64,000 nucleotides of DNA from Ailurus styani. Its lineage: Eukaryota > Chordata > Mammalia > Carnivora > Ailuridae. A program made the translations under genes and the position numbers. Positions 48,026 to 59,139 of the stretch are shown in pieces (position 1 is the first letter of the stretch; each line of letters opens with the position of its first letter). The stretch spans positions 2,540,236 to 2,604,235 of the forward strand of contig LNAC01000019.1 in the NCBI GenBank assembly GCA_002007465.1, written 5' to 3'. The notes under the pieces are model-generated. The model saw nothing but the letters and a program-made list of their open reading frames with translations. It searched no databases and had not been told where the DNA came from.

Positions 48026-48210
48026 TTAAAAAAGATTTTATTTATTGAGTGAGAGAGAAAGAGTGAGTTTGAGCAGGGGGGCGGGGCAGAGAGAGAAGCA
48101 GGCTCCCTGCTGAGCAGCAAGGAGCCCAAGGAGGGCTTGATCCCAGGACCTGGAGATCTTGACATGAGTCAGAGGCAGTTGCTTAATCAACTGAGCAACT
48201 CAGGCGCCCA
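48026..48210 (-). mobile_element. CAN-SINE, older type, second of a stacked pair
   Basis: Reverse-oriented, diverged copy with head TTAATCAACTGAGCAACTCA. A third copy of the target word, GTCTGTGGGC, follows at 48211-48220 and pairs with 47811-47820. The sequence of three target copies gives the order of insertion. Confidence 0.93.
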
Positions 48211-48220
48211 GTCTGTGGGC

Positions 48221-48835
48221 CTTGGAGGAGAAGAGATGTGTCAGCCTCCCTCACTCATGTGGCAGGTTTCTACCCCATTCCTACTGCACTTGAGAAAGTG
48301 AGCTTGTTCTCGGCTCCCAGAAGTCAGAGGAAGGAGGTCACTGACCTCAAAGAGCTTCCAGAGAGCAGGTACCCAGTAAGCAGCAGGAGCTGGTGGGCGG
48401 GCAGGCCGAGGATCAGTGAGGACCCCGTGGAAACACTGAGTGGAAGTGTGAAGTGAAGAAGCAGTGTTGTCTCAGCAGAACCATCACTGTCACATAAACT
48501 AACGTGACGACAGTAAACTGTTGTCTGCTGAAAGTCTGGTTACCAAGTATGCAAGGTGAAAACTTCGAATACCATTGTTTTGCACCAGATTTTTTCCCTA
48601 AACATTATTTATTGTTGTGAGACAACTCTGCTTTAGGGTTAATTGTTTGGGGCCAAAAATAGAGAAAACAACATAAGGAGAATTATGCTAACAAACCAAC
48701 AAAATGAAAGTCACACTGTGGATGATCTGCAGAAAGCCAGTCTGCTAATTCTAAAAGGGCAATTCATAGATTCCTGTGAAGTCATTTTTTTAGGAGGTTC
48801 TGTTTTAGTATTATAGCAACAACTTGGATTGTGTA
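48221..48835. other. Unique sequence without recognised gene
   Basis: Nothing recognised. The plus frame 48238-48456 (72 residues) has no recognisable domain. Confidence 0.45.
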
Positions 48836-49240
48836 GCACTAGGTAGTTTATAGAGTTCATTCCCATGCATTTTTATCACAAGGTCTTTAAACAACCCTAT
48901 GGCTATGAGTTAGAGCAGTTTTTTTTTTTAAGATTTTATTTATTTATTTTACACAGAGAGAGAGCACAAGCAGTGAGGAGCAGCAGAGGGAGAGGGAGAA
49001 GCAGGCTCTCCACCGAGCAGGGAGCCCGATCCAGGGCTGGATCCCGGGACCCTGGGATCATGACTCAAGCCGAAGGCAGAGGCTTAACCAACTGAGCCAC
49101 CCAGGCACCCCAGAGCAGATTTTTTTTTATCTCCATTACACAGAGCAGTAAACTGAGGCTTAGGGCTGCATTGAAGATAATGAATTAGCAGTAGAGACTA
49201 GAGTTTAACTCCGACTCTGATTATCTATTACTTTCTACGT
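48836..49240 (-). repeat. MIR SINE, split by a CAN-SINE
   Basis: The left part (48836-48918) has TTATCACAAGGTCTTTAAACAACCCTATGGCTATGAG. After the SINE at 48919-49110, the right part (49112-49240) resumes with ATCTCCATTACACAGAGCAG, AACTGAGGCTTAGGG and AGAGTTTAACTCCGACTCTG. This is a reverse-oriented MIR carrying a later insertion. Confidence 0.8.
48919..49110 (-). mobile_element. CAN-SINE, older type, inside a MIR
   Basis: T-run at left, head ending TTAACCAACTGAGCCACCCAGG. AGAGCAG flanks it at 48912-48918 and 49112-49118. Confidence 0.94.
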
Positions 49241-50359
49241 TCCTATACTGAATTCTAAATTGGGTATTTAAAAAATTTAAATATGATCAGCAGTTGTGTG
49301 CAGAATTTAAAACACCCAACATCTTTAGGTAAGTAGCTATTTGGAGAGATAAGTGACCTTTAGATCCCCCACTCTGGCAAGCAACTGAGAGTACATTTAA
49401 GAGTTTTTCCCAGCTCCAGAATAAAGGATTCTTTGGGAAAATAATTTTAATGGTTGTGGATTACCAGTCAATTTGACTGGGGTTTTTTTTGTTTTGTTTT
49501 GTTTTGTTCTGTTTTTTAAACCAAACCATCTGGCAGCTGTGTCTTATTTCTTCCTGCCGTCAATGGCTGGACCCACACACACTCAGACCTCACACAAAAA
49601 TGCCAATGTCTGCACATTTTCGCTACGAACAGGCATTTTCAGTCAAAGCGGAGAGAAATGAGGCTCTGCCTGTCTGTTGCAATAACATTAATATTATCTC
49701 TGTACAGATGCTTTTAGAAGTGTGAAGTTAAAATGCAGAGCCCTGGAGATGCCTAGAAGCACACATGAGATAAGCACAGCCATTCACGGAAGACCTAAGA
49801 AACTGAAAATTTGCAGGATAAACTTTTCACCATGACAAAGTAGAGCCATGTCGCCTATTCCAATATGAGATTGACAGCAGGAAATAATGACAATAAAGTT
49901 AGTGTAGGATGCAGAGAGGTGGGAGAGGAATCTGTGTGCCGTTGGTCAGAATAAACCAAGATGATATTGACTAGCAATGTAAACTTGGCCTTGGAGAATA
50001 AAAAGGCTGAACTCTGAGGATAGCGAAGTCAGTCTGGCTGTAGATAAGCCGAGGAAGAAGAAACGTGAAATAAACATTCATCCCAGGCCCTTTGACAAGA
50101 GAGACTATTTCTGTTAGTGGATAGCGTTTCAGAATTCAGAGGAGCCGAGGGTTGGCTTTGCAAGCAGGGCTGCAAGTGCCGAATGGCTCTTGCTCATCGA
50201 GGCGACGGCAGGGCTGGGCTAGCTCCTGGGCACACAGAAAATGCTGCTCTCCGGGGCCTGTTGACCCATTTCACTCATCCTTTCACCTATTGAAAGTGAG
50301 GAAAGGACACACACGCGTAGAAAGCACACGCTCGCACACACACAGATGCATCTATGTAT
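49241..50359. other. Unique sequence without recognised gene
   Basis: A TTTTG pentamer run lies at about 49486-49508. Short frames 49473-49661 and 50152-50403 have no recognisable domain. A CA-rich patch lies near 50306-50342. Confidence 0.45.
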
Positions 50360-53300
50360 GTGGTTGCTTATTATTTATCAGACTTTATCAAGAGCAGTGT
50401 TAGGATCACAGCAAAATTGAGAGGAAGATATAGAGATTTCCCATTTACCCCCTGCCCCCACACATGCATAGCTTCCCCTCATTATCAATATCCTCCTGCA
50501 GAGTAGAACATTTGTTGTCATGGATGAACCTTCACTGACACATCACACAATCACTCAGGGTTTACATTACATTCTTGGTGCTGTGCGATGTTCATTCTGT
50601 GGGTTTGGACAAATGGATAAGGACATATATCTGTTGTTATAATGCCATACAGAGACATTTCATTGCCCTAAAAATCCGCTGTGCTCTATTCATCTCCCCC
50701 GACCCCTAATCCCTGGTGGCCACTGATCCTCTTCCTGTCTCTGGAATAGTTTTGCCTGTTTCAGAATGTAGGGATCCTACAGTATGTAGCCTTTTCAGAC
50801 TAGCTTCTTTCATTTAGTGATATGCATTTAAGGTTCTGCTGTATCTTTTCATGGCTTGTATCCAAGTTTTGGTAGTTATGAAAGAAGCTGTTATAAACAT
50901 CTATGTGCCGGTCTTTGTGTGGACATAAGTTTTCAACTCCTTTAGATAAATGCCAAGAAGCACAATTGATGAATGGTATGGTAAGAGTATATTTTGTTTT
51001 ATAAGAAGCATCCAAATTATCTTCCAAAGTGACTGTACTATTTTGCATTCCCACCAGCGACAAGTGACAATTTCTGTTTCTCCATGTCCTTAATCACCTT
51101 TTGGTGTTGCCGTTATTTGGGATTTTGGCCATTCTAATAGGTGTGTGGTGGTATCTTGTTTTAATTTGCTTTTCCCTGATGACATATGATGTGGAATATT
51201 TTTTCACATGTTAATTTGCCATCTGTGTTATCTTCTTTGGTGAGGTGTCTGTTCAGGTCTTTGGCCCATCTTCAAATCAGGTTGTTTGTTTTGTTATTGT
51301 TGTGTTGTAAGAATTCTTTATATATCTTGAATAGTAGTCCTTTATCGGATGTGTCTTTTGCAAATATTTTCTCCCAGTCTGTGGCTTATCTTCCCATTCT
51401 CTTGACATTATCTTTCACAGAGTGGAAGTTTTTAATTTTAATGAAGTCCATTTAATCAGTTTTTCTCATGGATTGTACCTGATGCTGTATCTGAAAAAGT
51501 CATTGCCATACCCAAGTCATCTAGGTGTTCTCCTGTGTTATATTTTAGGGGTTTTATAGTTTTGCATCTTATATCTAGGTCTGTCATCCATTTTGAGTTA
51601 ATTTTTGTGAAGGGTATGAAGTCTGTGTCTAAATCAATCTGTTTGCACGTGAATGTCCAGTATTTTCAACACAGTTGGGTAAAAAGATGACGTTTGCCCC
51701 ATTGTTTTATATTTGCTCCTTTGTCAAAGACCAGTTGACAATTTATGGGGGATCTGTTTCTGGGCCCTCTTCTGTCCCATGGATCTCTTTGTCTATTCTT
51801 TGATTACTACCATGCTGTCGTGATTCTTATAGCTTTATAGTGAATCTTGAGGTTGGGTAATGTCAGTCCTCCAACGTTGTTCTTCTTTAATATTGTTATG
51901 GCTGTTCTGGGCCTCTTACCTCTCTGTATAAACTTTAGAATCAGTTTGTTGATAATCCACAAAATAACTTGCTGGGATTTTGACTGGGATTGCATTGAAT
52001 CTATAGATCAGGTTGGGAAGAACTGACATCTTGACAATATTGAGTCTTCCTATCAATGAATGTAGAATATCCCTCCATTTATTTAGTTCTTTGATTTTTT
52101 TCCATCAGAGTTTTACAGTTTTCCCTGTAGAGATCTTGTTCAGATTTGGTTAGCTCTATATACATACCCAAGTGTTTTTGGGTGCGATTATAAATGGTAT
52201 TTTGTTTTTAATTTCAAATTCCACTTGTTCATTGCTAGTATACAGGAGACAGATTGACTTGATGTTAACCTTATACCCTATAACCTTGCTATAATTGCTT
52301 ACTAGTTCCAGGAGTTTATTTTGGTTTTGTTTATTCTTACAGATTTTTTACATAGATGATCATCTGTGAACAAAGACAGATTTATTTCTTTCTTCCCAAA
52401 CTGTATGCCCTCCCCTTCCCTTCCCTTTTTTCTCTTCTTGTCTTATTAGCTAGAACTTTAGTACAGTGGTGAAAGCGAATGGTAAGAGGGGAGATCCTTG
52501 CCTTGCTCTTGATCTTAGTGAGAAAGCTTCTAATTTCTCACCATTAAGTATGATGTTAGTTGTAGATATTTTTTAGCTGCTCTTTATCAACTTGAGGAAG
52601 TTTCCTTCTATTTTTAGTTTACTGAGAGTTTTTATCATGAATAGATGTTGGAATTTTTCAAATGCTTTTCTGCATTTATTGATATGATCATGTGATTTTC
52701 ATTTATAGCCTGTTAACATGATAGGTTACATTAATTAACTTTTTAAAAAATTTCACTTCCAGTATAGTTAACATATAGTGTTATATTAGTTTCAGGTGTA
52801 CAATATAGTGATTTGATAATTCTGTATATTACTCAGTACTCATCACAAGTGTAACTTAATCCTCTTCACCTGTTTCACCCTTCCCCCCACCTACTTCCCC
52901 TCTGGTAGCCATCTGTTTGTTCTCTATTGTTAAGAGTCTGTTTCTTGGTTTGTCTCTTTTTTTCTTTATTCATTTATTTTGTTTCTTAAATTGTACGTAT
53001 GAATGAAATCATACAGTATTTGTCTTTCCTTGACTGACTTATTTCACTTAGCATTATACCCTCTAGGTCCATCCATGTTGTTGCAAATGGCAAGATTTTC
53101 TTCTTTTTTAATACTCCATTGTATATAAATACCACACCTTCTTTATCCATTTATCTGCCAACAGACATTTGCATTGCTTCCATATCTTAGTTATTGTAAA
53201 TAATGCTATAATAAACATAGAAGTGCATGTAACTTATTTGAATTAGTGTTTTTGTATTCTTTGGGTAAATACCCAGTAGTGGAATTACTGGATCAAATGG

Positions 53301-54345
53301 TAATTCCATTTTTAATTTTTTGAAGAAACTCCATATTGTTTTCCACAGTGGCTGTACCAGTTTTCATTCCCACCAACAATGCAGGGGGTACTTTTTTCTC
53401 CACATCTTCACCAACACTTGTTTCTTATAATTTTGATTTTAGTCGTTCTGACAGGTATGAGTTGATATCTCATTGTGGTTTTTATTTGCATTTTTCTGAT
53501 GATGAGTTATATTGAGCATCTTCTCATGTGTCTTTTGGGCATCCGAATGTGTTCTTTGAAAAAAATGTTCATGTCTTCTGTTTATTTTTAATTGGATTAT
53601 TTGTGGGGTGTTTTTTGGCATTTAATTGTGTAAGTTCTTTATATAATTTGGGTAATAACCCTTTATAAGATATGTCATTTGCAAATATCTTCTCCCATTC
53701 AGTAGGTTGTCTTTTAGTTTGGGTGATTTTTTTTTTCTGTGCAGAAGCCTTTTATTTTGATGTAGTCCCTAAAGTTTATTTTTGCTTTTGTTTTCCTTGC
53801 CTCAGAAGATAGATCTAGAAAACTATTTCTGTGACTGATGTCAGAAAAATTAGGGTTTTATAGATTTACGTCTCACATTAAGGTCCTTAATTCATTTTGA
53901 GTTTATTTTTGTATATGGTATAAGAAAGCAGTCCCATTTTGTTCTTCTGAATGTAGCTGTCCAGTTTTCCCAACACCATTGTTTTAGAGACTTTTTCCCA
54001 TTGCACATTTGTGTATTTGTTGAAGATTAATTGATCACTTAATCATGGGTTTATTTCTGGGCTCTATATTCTGTTCTGCTGATCTTTGTGTCTGTTTTCT
54101 TAATTTCTCTTTCTGCTACTTAATTAGTGTATAGAAATGCAGTGGATTTCTGTATATTGATTTTGTAATTTGTGATTTTACTGAATTCATATATCAGTTC
54201 CTAGTAGTTTTTTGGTGGAGTCTTTAGGGTTTTCTATTTGTAGTATCATGTCATCTGCAAGTTAAATAGCCTTGCATACCTTGCATACCTGGGATAAATT
54301 CCACTTGGTTATATAGTATACAGTATGTAATTCTTTTTCTATATT
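50360..54345 (-). mobile_element. Old L1 (L1MA/L1MB-like), split by a second L1
   Basis: Reverse-oriented L1. The 3' UTR lies at 50360-50850. ORF2 remnant follows: the C-terminal region (50860-51160) and upstream segments, then reverse-transcriptase-region sequence to about 52735. The same L1 resumes at about 54262 with GCATACCTGGGATAAATTCC. About 100 bases of ORF2 3' sequence appear to be missing at about 50860. Every frame is broken. The short frame 51807-51995 (minus) retains ORF2-like peptide words. Confidence 0.85.
52740..54260 (-). mobile_element. 5'-truncated L1, carnivore-lineage type, inside an older L1
   Basis: 3' UTR at 52740-53060, then ORF2 sequence reading into the reverse transcriptase. 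It runs as far as the segment equivalent to the FADD/catalytic region (53900-54260), where it ends. Length about 1.5 kb. No clear target duplication could be read; a 9-base tandem TTGCATACC duplication lies at the right junction (54275-54292). Frames are broken throughout. Confidence 0.82.
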
Positions 54346-54619
54346 ACTGGCATGCATACTTACTTGACTTCCTATTTATCTTTCTAACATTATGAATTGG
54401 AGAGAAAATTTCCTGGATATTTAAAAAGATCTAAATACCTGCAACTGTTGGTTCATGTCCTGGACTGAATATAAAACTTGCATTTTCACATTAATTTTGA
54501 TCCCTTTATTGAATTCTGCAGATAACAAAGCTGGAGGTTTTCTCATTGAAGAAGATGAAGAAGAGTCTGGTGATCAGATTCTGCAGTCTTCTACTTACCT
54601 AAAATTTGATGTTATGGTC
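54346..54619. other. Unique sequence with a weak exon-like stretch
   Basis: 54522-54620 follows a CT-rich stretch and AG (TGAATTCTGCAG) and reads in one frame as NKAGGFLIEEDEEESGDQIL and onward for about 33 residues. An acidic block and one GGF motif are visible. No clear donor site follows and no homologue is recognised. Confidence 0.3.
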
Positions 54620-54631
54620 AAAAATTATATT

Positions 54632-54830
54632 GGGGCACCTGGGTGGCTCAGTCATAAAGCATCTGCCTTCAGCTCAGGTCATGATCTCAGGGTCCTGGGA
54701 TTGAGCTCCGCATCGGACTCCTTGCTAAGCGGGAAGCCTGCTTCTCCCTCTCCCGTTCCCCTGCTTGTATTCCCTCTCTCACTGTTGTCTCTCTCTGCCA
54801 AATAAATAAATAAAATCCTAAAAAAAAAGA
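54632..54830 (+). mobile_element. CAN-SINE, older type
   Basis: Head lost two bases (GGCTCAGTCATAAAGCATC). Tail ends in an A-run. Perfect 12-bp duplication AAAAATTATATT at 54620-54631 and 54831-54842. Confidence 0.96.
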
Positions 54831-54842
54831 AAAAATTATATT

Positions 54843-55479
54843 CATCTTATTTTAAAGGATTTTTAGGAATGTGATTTTAGGATTGCAAAAATGTGCCATT
54901 TATAAATATTTCAGTACCCAGTGATCCATGTCTTGCCTTTAATTTTTTATGTAAATAGGACCAAGATGCTATCCCAAATTAGGGACTTAGAGACTGAAGT
55001 CTAGAAAGTAGGAAAGCTGAGGATCAGTCTTTATTTTGTATCTTAGTCACTTTTAACTTACTATATTTTATAGTTGAATCATTTCTTTACCTTATTGTTG
55101 TAAAGTTGAGACAGCAGGATCACCCACACATTGAATAATTTTGTCAAAATCTATTGAGTACCAGCTATATAACAAGAATAATAAACAATATTCTAGTAAA
55201 TATTATTAGAATAAATATTCTAATAAATAGTTATTAGTCCCTAATAAATATTAGGGACACAAAGATGAATAAGAGGAGGCCTCTGTCTTAGAGGAGTTCA
55301 CAGTTAAATGAAGAAGGTGAGTAATCTGAGAAATAATAATACAGATGTTTTGAGACATGACTAGACGTTTCTGGAAGTTTAGAGGGGTAAGAAACTCAGT
55401 CTTGGGGAGTTGACATCTGACTTGTGTCTTGAGGGTCCTTTTTGAAGAATCTTATCAATTCTCTCCACAAAAATAAAAC
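54843..55479. other. Unique sequence; part resembles the old repeat family
   Basis: 55140-55440 shows phrases such as TATTGAGTACCAGCTATATAAC and GATGAATAAGAGGAGGCCTCTG that resemble the start of the old mammalian repeat seen at 19590. The call is weak. TAAATATTATTAG-type AT-rich repeats lie at 55190-55250. Confidence 0.35.
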
Positions 55480-55494
55480 AAAGATTTCTCTCTC

Positions 55495-55687
55495 AGAGTG
55501 CCTGGGTGGCTCAGTGGGTTAAAGCCCCTGCCTTCAGCTCAGGTCATGATCTCAGGGTCCTGGGATTGAGCCCCGCATCAGGCTCCCTGCTCAGCAGGGA
55601 GCCTGCTTCCCCCTCTCCCTCTGCCTGCCTCTCTGCCTACTTGTGATCTCTCTCTCTGTCAAATAAATAAATAAAATCTTTAAAAAA
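55495..55687 (+). mobile_element. CAN-SINE, younger type
   Basis: Head TGGGTTAAAGCCCCTGCC, tail TAAATAAATAAAATC then A-run. Duplications AAAGATTTCTCTCTC (55480-55494) and AAAGATTGCTCTCTC (55688-55702) differ by one base. Confidence 0.95.
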
Positions 55688-55794
55688 AAAGATTGCTCTC
55701 TCTTCATTTATCTCATAGACCCTCCCCCAAAGTGATTGAGATTTGCTTAAAACTATCACTAAATAATATGTATTGTTTTGTTTTTACTTTTCAG

Positions 55795-55985
55795 TGTACA
55801 AAGCATTTTCTTACAGAAGTCTCAACAAGATGCCTGTAGCAAGATATGTTTCTTCCCATTTCATGTGTGAGAAAGAAAGCTGAGTGCAGAAAAGTAAGTA
55901 ACTTGCACAGGGCCCACTCTGTGGCATGGCCTGGATTCAAACCTTGCCTTCTTCTGATTCCAAAAACAGAATTTTTCCTCTTGTT
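55795..55985 (-). repeat. MIR SINE
   Basis: Reverse-oriented MIR with GTGTGAGAAAGAAAGCTGAG, AGTAACTTGCACAGGGCCCA core and TGGATTCAAACCTTGCCTTC. It explains the frames 55791-55988 and 55846-56046. Confidence 0.72.
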
Positions 55986-56967
55986 CAACTCTGATTATGT
56001 AAATAATAGTGTCCAACAGCACCATTTCATCAAGCTTCCTGTTTAAAATGGAACATTTTTCATTTATGTTCCCATTGGAGAGATGAATGTTCCTCTGGCC
56101 CAGACACCCATCAGTTAAAAGGAATTTAAGAACGACTCTACCAGGCAAGCCTGGTGTTCTGTCCAACCCAGTATTGTGTTGACAACAGAGGCCTCAAGGG
56201 ATTTGCCAGGAAAGGACATAGTTTTCCTCCCTGACATTAACCTTAAAGGTTAGGTGTACTCTCAGTAGCCATTTATGACTCTGACATTCATGAATTTGGT
56301 CAAACCTTTATGAATCCATTTATATTCCTTGCATGTACTTCTTTTACAGTAATGAGCTCCATCTGTTTATTATTTTCGAGCAACGTAATATTTTGTTTTA
56401 TTTGTTCTTAACTTACCTCACTCAATTTGAGGGAGTCCTCCTCCTCTCGTGAGGAATTGAGAATTATGAGAATAAATGTACTTGAGCTGACTTTACACAT
56501 GCTCTCCAAAATTCTCTAGCTGTGTTTTATTTTTTCTTGAACAAGAATAAATAATACTGTACATTATATTGCTGTGGCAGAGGGACTAATATTTTATTTA
56601 GAGATGAGAATTCTGTCTCCTGGCATATTTTCTATATACTTTTTGATGAACTTACTCTAGAGTTCCCTTAGAATAACCTCAGTTTGTATTTGTAATTCAC
56701 ATTTGCATGTTGAAGGCAGCTCTGATCTGGCCCTGGGGAAGCTTGAGGTAATTTTCGTTCTAATCTATAACTACTTGTGGAGAATAGGTATATAGTAGAA
56801 TATGTTATATATATTTCATAACTGATTCTAACTGATGTGTTACAGAACATCATAAAGTAGGAGAAGAATTCTGGCCTGAGTGTCAAGAATCTGGTATTCT
56901 AGAACCATCCCTGGACTGTAGTTTCCAAATTCGTAAGATTAGGGATTAAATTAGGTAATTTTCGAGA
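55986..56967. other. Unique sequence without recognised gene
   Basis: AT-rich; no exon or retroelement recognised. Confidence 0.45.
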
Positions 56968-56982
56968 TCTTGTCATGCTTTA

Positions 56983-57193
56983 TTTATTTATTTATTTATT
57001 TATTTTTAAAGATTTTATTTATTTATTTCACAGAGGGAGAGAGATCACAAGGAGGCAGAGAGGCAGGCAGAGGAGGGGGGAGGCAGGCTCCCCGCTGAGC
57101 AGGGAGCCCGATGCGGGCCTCGATCCCAGGACCCCGAGATCATGACCTGAGCCGAAAGCAGAGGCTTTAACCCACTGAGGCACCCAGGCGCCC
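56983..57193 (-). mobile_element. CAN-SINE, younger type
   Basis: Reverse-oriented with a long ATTT-repeat tail (56983-57010) and an AGGCTTTAACCCACTGAGGC head. Perfect 15-bp duplication TCTTGTCATGCTTTA at 56968-56982 and 57194-57208. Confidence 0.96.
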
Positions 57194-57208
57194 TCTTGTC
57201 ATGCTTTA

Positions 57209-58816
57209 ATTCTGAGTCCCTGATTTCCTTGGTGATTTAACTAACTATAACCAGTTCTAGTTTTCCTAAGCCCCAATAGACCTCCCCCAATTCCATCTTG
57301 ATTCATTTGCTCTCAGTATTGTTGAAGGCTTTAGATGGATCACATACACTGTTTTCTTTCATTCATAGTGCCTTTTTCCCACCTCAGAGATTTCTAGCAA
57401 ATGAAATAATTATAATTTCTTCACATCACACCCTTACAGAAGTAATGACTGAATTTTCCATAGGTAATTCTTAAGTGATGGGTTTATTTTAGGTTCCACA
57501 AGCCTATTCTGTTTGGCATAGGTCTTGAAGGCCTCCTTTGTTCTAAGTAGTCACCCTTGTAATTGATTAGTATCATCCTTTAGGAGTTATTAAAAAGTAA
57601 ATATTGACCAAAGGCTCTCCATTTGCATCTTTGAGTATTCTCAAAATCCTAAGGCCAGTCATATCCATCACAGCTACATTTGTTTGTTGACTTGATTAAA
57701 AAAAAATTTTAGCATTGGCCACTTAATGATTTTGCCATAAGGAACATACATTTGGTAAGAAATGTTTTCTTTGCTCTTTTTCAAATAGCAAATGGAGGGC
57801 TGTGAAGATCTCAGTCATTTATATACAACATCACTCTGCTCAACAAATGAATATTCATCGGACTTCCTCCTTCCATTTGTGACCAGGTGTCTGCCACCTC
57901 TTCCCCTAGACCCCAGTGCTTCAAGCACACCCTTCACGGTGTGGTGAAAGCACATGAACTCACAGGTCAAGCAACCTGTTCTGTAAAATGGAGCCAATGA
58001 CACATCATGGGGCTGTATTGGGGACTACATGATGGATATAGCACAGTTCTGACACACACAGGGCATTTAAGTTTATGAGTGTTGGTTCCCCCTCTTGCAC
58101 TCTAGTTCTCTAATTAAGCCAGCCAACAAAGCAAATAGGAATAGGGCACAACAGCAGAGGAATGTGGAAGCAATAGGACACCAGACTCCAGGAGAAAGGG
58201 TCTTCACAAATAGAGAAGTTCTGCAGTCTGTGAAAACATCAGTGAACTCAGTGTGACTTACAAAGCTGACCAGACTGATGGTCATTGTTTTTAGAAAAGT
58301 TGCTTTTTATCGTCAAACTGGCTCTAGTCATCATCAGATGCTATGTTCTTTTTACTTTGCTATTTAGTTCATATTAACTGCAGTGATCTGGATCTTTCTC
58401 TTAGATAGCCTATTTTAGTAGGCCATAAAGCTTTATATGTCCAGGTTTGAAATCAGGGCCCCTGCTCCCTAAATGGTGTTCTTTGACAGATGAGTACTTC
58501 TCTAGTCCTTTCTGTGCTGTCACAGAGTTAGTGTCACTACAGAGTTGATTTCTGCCACCTGCCCTAGCGTAGCCCTTATAGGACCTACTTTCTCTGTTCA
58601 GCACCCAGGACCTGTATCTTTTCTCTGTATCACTAAATAGAGGGATGAGGGGGCAGGAAAGGTAAAAAATAAAAGGAAACATAAATCCTGGGAAAGTCCT
58701 TTGAAAATCCTAACTTAACATAGGTTAATAGTTAATAAAATTACTCTCTTTTGGTACCTCTAAAATTAAAACAAAAATATAAGAATTTTAAAATGTTAAT
58801 TAGAAAAGAATGAACA
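57209..58816. other. Unique sequence without recognised gene
   Basis: Short frames (57815-58003, 58073-58285, 58410-58682, all minus) have no recognisable domain. No retroelement recognised with confidence. Confidence 0.45.
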
Positions 58817-58858
58817 GAGATGCCCAGCTGACTCAGTCTGAAGACCGTATGACTCTTT
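58817..58858 (+). repeat. CAN-SINE head, truncated by the following L1
   Basis: About 40 bases match the front of an older-type CAN-SINE (GATGCCCAGCTGACTCAGTC then GTATGACTCTT). Immediately after comes the poly(T) start of a minus-strand L1. The natural reading is that the L1 inserted into a SINE and separated its two ends. Confidence 0.65.
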
Positions 58859-59139
58859 AAAAAAAAATTTTTTTTATTGTGTTAGTCACCATACAGTATA
58901 TCATTATTTTTTGACGTAGTGTTCCATGATTCATTGTTTGCATATAACACCCAGTGCTCCATGCAATATGTGCCCTCCTTAATACCCATCCCTGGGCTAA
59001 TCCATCCCCCAATCCCTTTCCCCTCTAAAACCTTCAGTTTGTTTCCCACAGTCCATAGTCTTTCATGGTTCATCTCTTCCTCCGATTCCCCCCCACTTCA
59101 TTTTTCCCTTCTTGCTCCTAATGTCCTCCATGCTATTCA

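Noticed and set aside
54522..54620. XPA-like exon (acidic GGF motif)
   Set aside because: The likeness is limited to GGF followed by acidic residues; spacing and neighbouring residues do not match, so no gene name is given.
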